This document shows, piece by piece, positions 45,388 to 55,250 of a stretch of DNA of 64,000 nt. The DNA lies in the NCBI GenBank assembly GCA_963556145.1, contig OY744472.1:2480001-2544000 (forward strand). The letters are read 5' to 3'. The translations under genes and the position numbers were made by a program. This stretch comes from Hygrocybe punicea (lineage: Eukaryota > Basidiomycota > Agaricomycetes > Agaricales > Hygrophoraceae). Below the pieces are notes generated by a model. It made no database searches and was not told the DNA's origin. It saw only the letters and a program-made list of their open reading frames with translations. Numbering within the stretch: position 1 is the first letter of the stretch; every line of letters starts with the position of its first letter.

Positions 45388-46000
45388 TGTAGAGGCTCCG
45401 GGCCCTCTGGACCCGAATCCTCTTCATATCCCACTTCGTCCTCGTCCATTCCCACTCACGTATCATTGATTCCGCCCGTTTCCGGTCTTTTCCGTCGATT
45501 CCGCTCCGGATTTCGCCTCCGGAATCGTTCATACTCAAGATGCGATGTCTCTAACGACCCGGAATCAGTACGTATGTAGTTACATATGATATATCTTCGT
45601 TTCCCGTTACTTAGTACATAGCACCATTCCCCCTATACTCCGCTCCACCTCTCTACCATCAGTTACAGCCTTCGCTTGTAGTACATAGTTACTATAGCAC
45701 AGGATCTCTCCCAGTAGTATAAAAGATGTACCCTTATACTACAACATATATATTATCATATCCCACCATATCATATTACATCCTATCGTATTGCATCCCT
45801 TCAGTTCTATTTCTTAGTCCTCGCTTCGTATCATCTCATTAGTCTTCGTACTCCACTCCCCTCACTTCCCCTCTGATCCAGAACCCTGGATTCGGGTTGG
45901 ATTGACTAGACTATAGACAATAAACTCCTCTGATCACTTCTTAGCTGATCACCCTTTCCGTAGATTCCCATTCGGGTCTACAACCACACTCGCCGTCACA
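45388..46000 (+). repeat. 3' LTR of element C
   Basis: 613 bp, nearly identical to 40926-41538. It is preceded by GGATGGTCTCTATCTGAGTC and CTGACCGGA. TATA box at 45718-45725. Confidence 0.93.
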
Positions 46001-48729
46001 CCGCGTTGGCCGTTTTCGGTGGACGCGTGATGGTGGTGGTGGTGGTGGTGGTGGTGGTGGTGCCCCACGCGTCATATGCATTGTGCACACGACGACGGCT
46101 GGGCCGCTTTGGTTGTTTTCGGCGGACGCGTGGTGGTGGTGGCATAGGAGCCTCTTCGCGAGGGTGTCCAGACGCGTCATACGCGTTGTACACGACGACG
46201 GCCAGGTTGACCCCGCGTTGGCCTTCCTCGGTGGTGTTAGTGTTGCGTGGTGGTGGTGGTACGGTGCCGCGTTCTATAATGGACAAATAAATCAGTGAAA
46301 AAATGAATAAAGGTACATACCACGAAGGAGCGGGGTGGATGCACCACCCCTGCTGCTCTTCCACCTTGTTGACTCCACCCCATTCACGTACGTTTGGCGT
46401 GCATTTTGAACGCGTTTGGCATGGCGCTGGGGGTGGGCCGTGGGCGTTGCTGTTGGCGCGTCCGGCGTGGCGTTGACGGTGGTTGTAACCATCGCTGTTG
46501 TCATTGCCATTGTCGTGGTCGTTGTCGTGGTGGTGGTGGTGGTGGCCGTGGTGGTGCATCAACCTGTAATTTGTAAATGCGTTAGTTAAGTTCAAATAAA
46601 TAAAATTAAAAAACATACGCGGGTGGCAGGGAGTACCCCGCCGCCTGTTTTGTCAACCTCGGGTGCTCCATCGTCTTCGTTTGGCGTATATCGGGGGTGT
46701 TGTTGGTGGGGTTGGTGACTTTGGGTGACTTTCGAAGTCAGCCATGTAGCCGACTTTGGACTGTCGGTTTGCGGTTCAAACTGAGTTTGAAACCGTTTCG
46801 GCCCGCAGCCAAATCTCCAAACCGGAGACTGAACGGTTCGGTCTCAGCCGAAATTTCCCAAACTGAAACCAAAACCAGCGGTTTCGGTTCGGTCTAAACC
46901 GGGTTTGGGTCGGTCTGAGACCGAACTTCCCCAACACTAAGCGGAACCGCAAAGCCTTGCAGGATGGGTTTAGCGAAGTCCTGGGGTACTTTAATGCCCT
47001 AGCTGCTGACACCCAATTGTCGATGGAGCAGGTCCTCAGTTTCTGGGAGAAACAGAACGGGCAGAAGAACAAGGTAAACAATGGACCCGGAAATCCCTGG
47101 AACGCCTATGAGACGTACATCAAACACCCTCAGAATCAACCTGCGGAACTTCGTCGTGCCGGTTTCGAGCCAGGTTGGTTTACCTTACGCTTTGTTTGTC
47201 AACGAGTCGCTGATGACAATACAGACTGTCAACTCACAGTGGAGATTTGCACCGCATGCTTCAAGGCATTCAAGCATGCCTTTCCTGATTCATGGTCTGA
47301 TATCTTGGAGACGTGGGATGAGATACGAATCAACGAACCTCCTCGTGCTCAGACTTTGGCCCAGTGGGCAAGAACCTTTCAGAAGTACTCATCCGAGGTT
47401 GTCCAGAGGGTGAGTATGTGTGCTTAAAAATTTGTTCCTCGTGCTGATAGCCCTGCAGGCCAAATTTTATAGTGCCCGATATGGTTTCGAGATGGCTTTG
47501 GTCATTGCTGGCAAGGTGGTCAACCAGGATGGGTCGCTCGGAGAAGTTTTCATGACTGAGTATGCGCAGGATGTATGACAACGTTCTGTTTATATAAGCT
47601 CATGCACTAATATCATATCTTAGTTCTTCCAAGTGAGATGTCGAGCAGACAATGATGCCATGGTGGGCAACTTCAAGGCGCATATCCAGTATGGTCCTAG
47701 CTCCTCTCAAATAATAGTTAGAGTTGCTGACCAGCCACAAAGGCACAATATGTCATTGGCCCTCGTCGAAGAGGCATTCCAAGATACCACCCCCGAGCCA
47801 GAGACACAAACTAAAGAGCCTCTTGGATATTTGGCAGAGGATGGGAAGGTTGACACGGAGGAAGCTCCTGTGACCATAAAAAATGCTACAGAGATGCTTA
47901 TGACCCCAAACGGCCGTCTCGAATTAGTCAAGACTTGTTTCAATCAGGAACTTCGTATGTTTCACTCATGTCTTCATTCGCTGGTCCACTCAGAGGCTTG
48001 CAACAGATCGATTTGGCTTCAAGTGGCCGAAGAAAAACTTCCCTTGGTCACTGATGGCTACACACCTGGCTACATTCGGCTTAATATGTGAAAATTACCC
48101 TGAGCATGCACCGCTCCCCAGTGACAAACCCCCCGCTGCTCAAAAGAGCAAAGGTATCAATGATCTCACCCAGGTGCACGTCACCAACATTCTGAATGCT
48201 TTCAATGATCCCCACTTTCCCTTGCGGTTTTGTTTGGTTGCCAAAGAAAAGAAAGGTTGGTACTATGTGGAGGGCAGGCTGATACCGGAAAGTGGGTCGC
48301 AAGGGACCTCAAGGAGCCTCTTCGGACCTTGCCCACTGGCTTGCCGATGCAAGGCCAGAGTGGAGGGCAGGCCGATGCCGGAAAGTGGGTCGCGAGAGAC
48401 CTCAAGGAGCCTCATCGGACGTTGCCCGCTGGCTTACCCACACAAGGCAATGGTAAGGGCAAGGAGAAGGCACCAAGCGATGCTGAAAAACAGTTGGCGG
48501 CAGCTCTCTTCACCCCGTCACCAGAAAGATCTCGACCTACCCCCACGTATCGCGGAGTCGAACAGAAGAAAGATGGCGCATCGGCTGGCTCCACAATTGG
48601 TGGAACCTTGGGCAACAATCAGGATCAGGCACCAGACAGAGTCACCGAGTCACCGCCGCCTAGTCTCAACCATGGCCAGCATACCCATGCAGACCAAGAC
48701 TCACAAAGTAACGAGCCAACCGTGAACGT

Positions 48730-49385
48730 CCCAGAGGCTCCGACACACGATGTCCCTGAGTTGGACTCCCATACTTTACACCCCCTGCATTTCCAAGTCC
48801 CTCCTAGGAATGCCTTGGATGCTCCTGGTAGCCGCTCACCGGTGATGCAGCCCACTTCGTTGCGCATCCAAGACCTCCCCGACCCACCTACAACATTGGC
48901 TCCACATGACGAATCTGGTGCCTTTGAGCATCGTGGATACCTCCCAGAGGCTCCGACACCAGCTGACGATGTCCCTGAGTTGGACTCCCGTACTTTACAC
49001 CCCCCGCATTTCCAAGTCCCTCCTAGGAATGCCTTGGATGCTCCTGGTAGCCGCTCACCGGTGATGCAGCCCACTTCGTTGCGCATCCAAGACCTCCCTG
49101 ACCCACCTACAACATTGGCTCCACATGACGAATCTGGTGCCTTTGAGCATCGTGGATACCTCCCAGAGGCTCTGACACCAGCTGACGATGTCCCTGAGTT
49201 GGACTCCCGTACTTTACACCCCCCGCATTTCCAAGTCCCTCCTAGGAATGCCTTGGATGCTCCTGGTAGCCGCTCACCGGTGATGCAGCCCACTTTGTTG
49301 CGCAACTGAAACCCCCCTGACCCACCTACAACATCAGCTCATGATGAATCTGGTGCCTTTGAGCATCGTGGATACCTCCCAAGCG
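48730..49385 (+). repeat. 219-bp in-frame tandem repeat, three copies, in the KDZ cargo gene
   Basis: Units start at about 48751, 48970 and 49189 (TGTCCCTGAGTTGGACTCC), each encoding 73 residues with LDSRTLHPPHFQVPPRNALD and GSRSPVMQPTSLRIQDLPDP. Copies are almost identical, which indicates recent amplification. The third copy differs at its end and contains the TGA at 49307. Confidence 0.92.
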
Positions 49386-50575
49386 GACGCTCATGGCCCC
49401 CACATGGCTATGACCATTTCGAACAGCTTGCCTATCCTCAAGATCGGCACCCATACCCAGCTTCATACCCAGCTCCATATCATGTGCCTCCTTCGGGATA
49501 TGGTTATTTCGATTGCCCCCAGTATGGGCTTCCCCGTGGGCCATTTGCAGCCACCATGGCGGGGCCCTTAGTGCTGGATTCCCGTGATGCAGCTACCCCT
49601 GGCTTGAATCCCATGGCCGGTGGGCCAATCCCACCATCTGAGTATCGTGGATCTGGACCTCCTGATGTGCCCGGGTCCTCCATGACCCATTCCCGGGAAG
49701 CAGTGGCGCATGCCACACGTAAATCTGCAGGATATGACACCGGCATGCTAATGCCCAGTGACATCCATGGTCCATCTGACTATCAGGGACCAACTCCTGG
49801 ATACAGCCCACCTACCGGTGACTTCTGGGGACCCCTGGCCAGTAACTATCGAGGACCTCCTGGGACTGATTTCCATCCCTCGTCTGGGGAGTACCGACTG
49901 CCTCCCAGTAACTATCGCGAGTATCATAACTGGCATGGTGGCAGCCGCCAACAGCCTTGGATGGGACTCGAGAGCAATGGCCGGTATACCTCCAGCAATG
50001 CCCAGCCAGTCCCATTTGGGAGGTCTTCGGGCCAGATTACCCCAGATCCTGGAGTTGAGGAGCACTGACCTTCGCGTGATGTGTCGCACCCCCTGGACGT
50101 AGAGATGAGCGATTTTCAGCCGCCCTCCCACCTTTTACAAAAGCAACCCGATGTCAATGCTGAAGGTCCACCCATGCATGCCTGAACATGCAGCATTGGC
50201 TACGTACTCTTTCTATCTTTTCTTGCCGTTGTTGCCTCACCCTTTCCCCTCTTTCTGCACCCTTCTATTTTTTTCGTATGCTCGTTTTGCTTTTTTTTTG
50301 TACCTCCTAGCTAGCTCTAGGTCTGTACCCTGTCTTTGTTTACGAACCTCTTAGCTAGTTCTAGGGTTAACAATGACATGCTGTTCTCCGTGACAAGAGG
50401 TACTGAGGATAGTTTCTGAGGGTCCATGCGTGGCGTGAAAAGGGCTGGAAAAGGTGGTTCATATGTTTGATATAACTTATCTAGAGGTCTATTGAAGGCT
50501 CGGAAAATACATAGCAGTGACATCCAGAGAGGTACATACTCCAGCGCTGAGAGGTCAACAAAAATTCTGGCGGGG

Positions 50576-50630
50576 AGGATCCCCAGAGCCAGCCTTTAAG
50601 GCCACTTCTCGGTCACATAAGAACCCCCCC
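50576..50630 (-). repeat. Right terminal inverted-repeat block of the KDZ transposon
   Basis: The reverse complement reads GGGGGGGTTCTTATGTGACC then AAGTGGCCTTAAAGGC and GGCTCTGGGGATCC, matching the left block in order and spacing. Confidence 0.75.
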
Positions 50631-50696
50631 TAAAAGGGTACGGGAGGTTCTGTGAGGTGGTGCCAAGGGTGAGGTCTCTACTACTAAGGGAACTCA

Positions 50697-52200
50697 ACCA
50701 TGGGAATCCTGGTCACATGACTGTCCAGGCACATCTACTACACCAGGATGCTGGGTCATTGAGCATGAGTGTGGGGGTTTGGGCGAACACAGGTGGAGCC
50801 TGGGTACATGAAAGAACAGGGGTCCAAAAGTGCTGACATGGTGCAATGAGGCTTGGGTGTTGGGGGCCCAAGTGGGATTGATGCTTCATTTCAGGGTGAC
50901 AGGTGGCATGGTAGGGCTATAAACCATCAAATGAAGGTGCCTGGGGTTGTCTTTGGTTTGTGAAGGCTATACAATGGGGCATGAACAAGGTGACACAGCC
51001 TAGGCTGAGCATGCCTTAGGAATTGGGTTGGGGGCAAGTCCTGTGGCATGGGGTAGTTGGTCAGTAAGAGACATGATAAAGAAAAAAAAACTTAACTGTT
51101 CAGCAGGGATGGGCATACCACACCTGCTGTGCCTTCCCCATCCCTGTCATCCTTGTCCTTGTTATTGCTGTTGCCAGTGCCTTCCTCACTGGCAGTCACT
51201 GCCTTTGTTGTTTCATTCCAGTATTGTTGCTGCCATCTGTATTGCCATCTTCTGATGGTTCTTGTCTTGGTTTCCATGTTCCTGGTCCTTATTGCTGTGG
51301 GTTTTTACAGTCCAGGTGTTCATTGTCATCATTTGTGGGTGCAGTGCTATTTTGATGAAATGGACTGGTGATTGGTGAATACAGATACGTCCTGTTAGGG
51401 ACTCTCTTTAAGATGTGGTTAAGCTAGTTAAGGAGAAGTGAAGAACTGATGTATACTGTAGTATTTCCAGTCAAGTATCTATCATACATAATTGGACATG
51501 ATATAGACACCTAGGAACTGAGCATGCAATCTAATGTCAGAATGATGTGATATGTCATCATCTACTTTTGTCATATTTGTGTAGTTAGTAACATAGCAAA
51601 AGATTAATTTGTAAATACAACATATCTGCACTCTTTCCTACATGCTTCATTGTTATTTTTTCTGTGTCCCCATCCTCACCATTGTTGCTGTTGCTGTCCT
51701 GTCATCTGCCTCATCGGTGCTGACCTATGTAAGCAAAAGCTGCAGTGGGGGGCCAGTAGTTAGTATATAGCTGAAAAAACTCACAGAAGGGTATGGGTGA
51801 ACCCATCCATGCCCAGTGAAACTTGTCCATCCACATAGCCACCATAGTAATTGTTGCCATTGCTGCCATCTGTGTTCACTTACCATCTGTGGTCCCTGTC
51901 CCTATCACAATTGCCAAGATTGTCTCTCAATTTTGCCAGAATGGAAGTATGGGGGCCTCTACACAGTCATGGGTGGTCTACAACAGTGGGGTGGGGTAAC
52001 ATCAGGGACAAGCAACATTATTTTGAATTACTTAAGAATTCACAAATACTGTCAAGTTGGCTGTCCAACATGTATGCCAAGTCTATTTTAGATATCAAGA
52101 GTAATAGTTGTATATCATGATTTCCAATTATTTCAGTGTATATTGAGTGTAGATCTCGTTTGTGTTGGCCATATTCTGCCAAGAAAGTTGACGAAGTCAC
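50697..52200. other. CpG-poor transposon-derived DNA at the right island border
   Basis: No conserved gene. The stretch 51100-51370 (CAGCAGGGATGGGCATACC, CTTGTCCTTGTTATTGCTGTTGCC) resembles the interiors of the hAT-type elements D, E and M. I could not define ends or a TSD. The sequence changes character near 52140, before the 3' end of the Gti1/Pac2 gene. Confidence 0.5.
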
Positions 52201-52550
52201 GTGGCAGACACCTCAGTGATCAACTTCCTCACTCACATATACAACCATAATATATAAAGATACAGATTTTCAATCCATGATGATGCAGCGATGGCAGACA
52301 ACGGAGGAAAAAAATTGGGGCAAATGCAAAGTTTGAGGTTAGTAACAGTGATACACGTAGGAGATGTTCTGGAGGCATGTGCAAAACAGGAGGAGTCCCA
52401 ACAAATGTGTGATGAGGGACTCGAGACGTATGCAGGGTTTTTGGATGATGTTATACAAATGGAGAACATGGCGCAGGGTGATTCCGGACAATTACAAATG
52501 CGTGTGATCATCATAATCCAATTGGTCGCGTCCAGGTGAAAAGTTGTCCA

Positions 52551-53746
52551 TCATAGACCACAGGGACGTATCTGGGGAGTAACAGAATTCAGCGAGTAAA
52601 CCGAGAATCGTCGCAGGAGTTGTTCATCGGTCGGATCACGCCGAGGGCAAGATACGGTCTGGAGATATTGTAGGGGTACTAGTTGCCCCGAAACATCCAG
52701 TGGCATATTCGGTGAACCTCTGTTCGGTGACGGAGATTGATCGGAAGGAGAAAAAGAACAGGACTGCTGACAGGTATCATTGGCATCCCTGTATCGGGAA
52801 GGAGAAACACGTTGCCGCCTGTCTGGTCCGTGTGGAGATTCAGGATGTCGTGATGTCGGTGGCGGCGTTTGGGGAGCAGGATAAATGATACTCTCCAGCG
52901 GGGTGTGTGATTTATGGTGGGACAAATCGCGGGCATCACGACGTGATTTGCCTGCTCGGGCGCTTTTAAACCATCCTTCTGGAACGTCAACATCACCAAC
53001 TCCGGAAATAGTGTCAAGCGTCGCTAGGCTGTCCAGCCTTTGCTGACTAAAGTATGCAGCTGAAAAAATTGGGCAATCAGAATCCCCACTCTACTCGACA
53101 AATATATACTTACTAAGGTGCCATTTTCGAATTATACCTCGAGGACGATCAACTGGGAGGGAGACGTGCACGCTATAAGTCTGTTTGATAAGGCGCTCAG
53201 AGTCGGTCGTGGTACGCGAATGATTTGCAGGATATACACTGTTCAAACCGTGAGAGATTGTCTTTTTTCTGTAATTATAACCACGCTCTCCGAAGTAAAA
53301 GTCTCCACGCAAACGAAGGTGGGATACGAGATGGCAACGGGATAAGGTTAAGGTATTGAATGACGCTAACCTTATCATTTGCGCCCAAGGTGTGGATGCG
53401 GCGTTCGGATCTTCACCCAGTTCAGACTCTTTTTGGTGATAAAACAAAAACTCCTGCATCCCAAGTTAGTGGTGACACTATGAAAATTGAACATTCTCAC
53501 ATCCCGAACTCTGCTCGGACCCCAGCCCATACCGTCAGTCCACCGCTCCATTCCAATCCCGGTAGACTCGGTGTTCGCACCTCGCTCCTCCCATACATAC
53601 ACATTACCGGGGACGATTGCTCTTCGTTCCTCAGCGTCTAACCGTCTTGTTATAAGCGGTAAAATGTTTCTTGCCACACCATTAAAGACACGGAGAGCGT
53701 CGCGGGTTGAGCGAATCCTGACATCCTTGAGAGTAGGGGGCTGCAT
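52551..53746 (-). CDS. Gti1/Pac2 (WOPR) family transcription regulator
   Basis: WOPR proteins are fungal sequence-specific regulators of morphological switching, sporulation and virulence (Wor1, Ryp1, Pac2, Gti1 families). The start MQPPTLKDVRIRSTRDALRV is the usual beginning of the first WOPR half, which continues RRLDAEERRAIVPGNVYVWE and ERWTDGMGWGPSRVRD. Introns follow at about 53470-53530 (before EFLFYHQKES), within 53210-53400, and at about 53060-53110. The second half carries ERLIKQTYSVHV and RKWHL, continuing with AAYFSQQRLDSL and VPEGWFKSARAGK. The C-terminus is Pro/Ser-rich and probably disordered (QTPPPTSRHPESPHGPDRRQ). It is the first host gene right of the island. A gene-free region of about 1.5 kb upstream fits a regulated promoter. 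Confidence 0.9.
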
Positions 53747-55250
53747 GTCAAGAAAGCGGATAGAGGAAGACAGACCAACGGCCTTTATATACTCATTCCA
53801 TTTCGAGGGTCGGATGAGGGACGATAAATTTACATGTATTTCGAGTTTCGAATGATCGATTGACGCAAAAAAAAACCCAAAACAGATAAGAAAGCCACAT
53901 TTCTCACAAAGCACTCTCTAACAGGATTTCAGGGGAGAAGCATCGGGAGAAATGACGGATTATTTTTGAATATAAAATTTGACAATCATGAGAATAATTC
54001 CACGAGACGTCGCTGACTTGGGTGTTTTACACCTTATATTCGTTATAATGCCGGCGGAGGCAATCTCTATCTCGATAAGCCAACAGGATATGGCCCAATT
54101 TCTGATGCATGATGAAGACCCATTCACGCGGTGATCGTAGTTCATCAACGATCTCGGGAATAATCAGATTGCGTGGTAATACCAAGACAACTGTGAATGG
54201 CATCCGGCGATACTTCGCAAGGTGCCAGCATGTGCAGTACGACACCTGAGCTTCACTGGCAGCAACAGACTGGTCTGGTCGCCATCCCATTTCCGTGACG
54301 GCGTTAGACGTATCACAGCATGCACGGGGAAACACCACTTGTAACCATAGCACTTCAAAATTTTAAGCTTGAAGGTGCTGATACCGTTCCCCCTCAATCT
54401 CATCCAATGAAGGCATGAAGGTAATCTGCGAATGATCTCGGGTCCGGTGTGCTCAAGGAATACCAAAATGAGAATAAACACATTGAGGCATCACTAGGTT
54501 TCCAATCGGGCGCAGGCGCCGAAGCTCGAAAGTCTTGACCATCAAATCTTCATGAAATCAGACGAAATGCTAACACGCAACTATATTTGCAGTGCCATGC
54601 AGTTGTGCGTGGCACTCAGGATTCCACAGAAGAAGTCAGTATAGACAATGTTTAAGCTGCGATGTTGGCCAATTTGGTGTCGAGATTAGGTATTCATGGT
54701 GCTTCTTGTGCAATATGAGCGTATATTTGATGACAAGAAATCGCAATTGTTCAGCCAAACGCTCCAGTTGAACATGTCAAAGGAATTGTACAAGCTCGCG
54801 GCAGTTGGAGAGAAGTCCGATTTATGCCCGGAGGCTAGATTCTATACGGATACGCCATTGGCAATTTCCATAAGGTAGGTTAGTGCCGACACCAAGTCGT
54901 GCCGTATCGCTGGACGCGGCTGGAGCCTTGCTTTGTAGGACCGATCAGTATGGTATGCCGGCTCGCACTGAATGTACAATGTAAACGAACGCCAGCAAAT
55001 CAGAATTAACGCGAAGAACTCCACTTCATGAACACAGCATTTCGGTGACCAGACTTCACATTCAAGGTGAAACAAAAACAATGTTAAATGAAATTAATTT
55101 GATGGGCAGCGAGACGGCATTATGGATACTGTGAGAGGGTTACGTTTAATGCAGGGGATGTAGAATGGGGGTAATTGTGATAGCAGTATCCGGAAGTTCA
55201 TTCCGGGGACAGTCAATGCAAGGGGGCGGAAATAACTGAGAAGCGAAAGA
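53747..55250. other. Intergenic region upstream of the WOPR gene, no gene recognised
   Basis: Short open frames on both strands (54027-54353 minus, 54696-54878 plus) lack family resemblance or codon pattern that I can defend. It probably holds the long 5' leader and promoter of the WOPR gene and the 3' end of the DNAJC11-like gene. Confidence 0.45.

Larger units (their letters stand above)
40926..46000 (+). mobile_element. Pol-less LTR element C with gag and a convergent antisense gene
   Basis: 613-bp LTRs, TSD CCGC (40922-40925 and 46001-46004), PBS-like TGGAGCCCACCGCGAGGA at 41541. The layout matches element B: gag 41733-43412 (+) and an antisense gene 43492-45050 (-). Only one difference was found by eye between its two LTRs, so it is probably the youngest insertion in the window. 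It has no polymerase genes. Confidence 0.92.
40564..46939. mobile_element. Non-autonomous hAT element M, host to LTR element C
   Basis: The ends are TAGTGTTGGGGAAGTTCGG and its exact inverse. The 8-bp TSD is AGTGGAAC (40556-40563) against AGCGGAAC (46940-46947), one C/T difference at a CpG. The subterminal arrays are built of GGTTTCGGT/AAACCGAAC repeats. Without element C it is about 1.3 kb with no transposase. The interior contains a TCAATTGACGT palindrome (about 40780), units with GACGCGTCATACGCGTTGTA (46063-46220), and GGT microsatellites (46030-46062, 46130, 46250). The termini are related in style to D and E (TAGTG...) but the sequence differs. Confidence 0.92.
39560..50068 (+). pseudogene. 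Large cargo gene of the KDZ transposon, broken by a hAT insertion and two stops
   Basis: The protein starts MDCQWNSTRFSTF and continues over short introns (about 39785-39836 and 39895-39948) to ESDRQLLHAHPTIRT. An in-frame TGA lies at 39997-39999, followed by GTIVDEDPVEQYSDLYDF. Element M (40564-46939) splits the exon after SEWN. Removing M and one TSD restores SEWNRKALQDGF. Later exons give NAYETYIKHPQNQPAELRRA, CFKAFKHAFPDSWSDILETW, FGFKWPKKNFPWSLMATHLA, then three 73-residue repeats and a Pro/Gly/Tyr-rich tail. A second TGA (49307-49309) interrupts the third repeat; the same frame stays open to 50068. I recognise it as a mushroom-specific uncharacterised protein type without a known domain. 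No function is assigned. Confidence 0.7.
28740..50686 (+). mobile_element. KDZ (Kyakuja-Dileera-Zisupton) transposon with cargo genes, about 22 kb as found
   Basis: Inverted terminal blocks bracket the region. The left one has GGGGGTTCTTATGTCAC and GTGGCCTCAGAGGCC (28831-28890). The right one (50576-50630) is its inverse, with GTCACATAAGAACCCCC and CCTTTAAGGCCAC. Further out, both ends keep a CTCACC..TT.GGCA motif. A 10-bp direct repeat AGGGAACTCA lies at 28730-28739 and 50687-50696 and is my candidate TSD; exact ends are less certain than the TIR blocks. Inside are a KDZ transposase with an Ulp1-like tail, a minus-strand companion gene and a large cargo gene. Two later insertions, B (about 5.0 kb) and M (about 6.4 kb), account for half the length; the original was about 10.6 kb. 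Confidence 0.75.

Noticed and set aside
48840..49300. Possible CRISPR-like or satellite array
   Set aside because: The periodic 219-bp units are in-frame coding repeats in a eukaryotic gene without spacers.
52291..52539. 83-codon plus-strand frame just downstream of the WOPR gene
   Set aside because: No family resemblance; it overlaps the expected 3' UTR of the minus-strand gene. It remains possible as a small gene but is unsupported.
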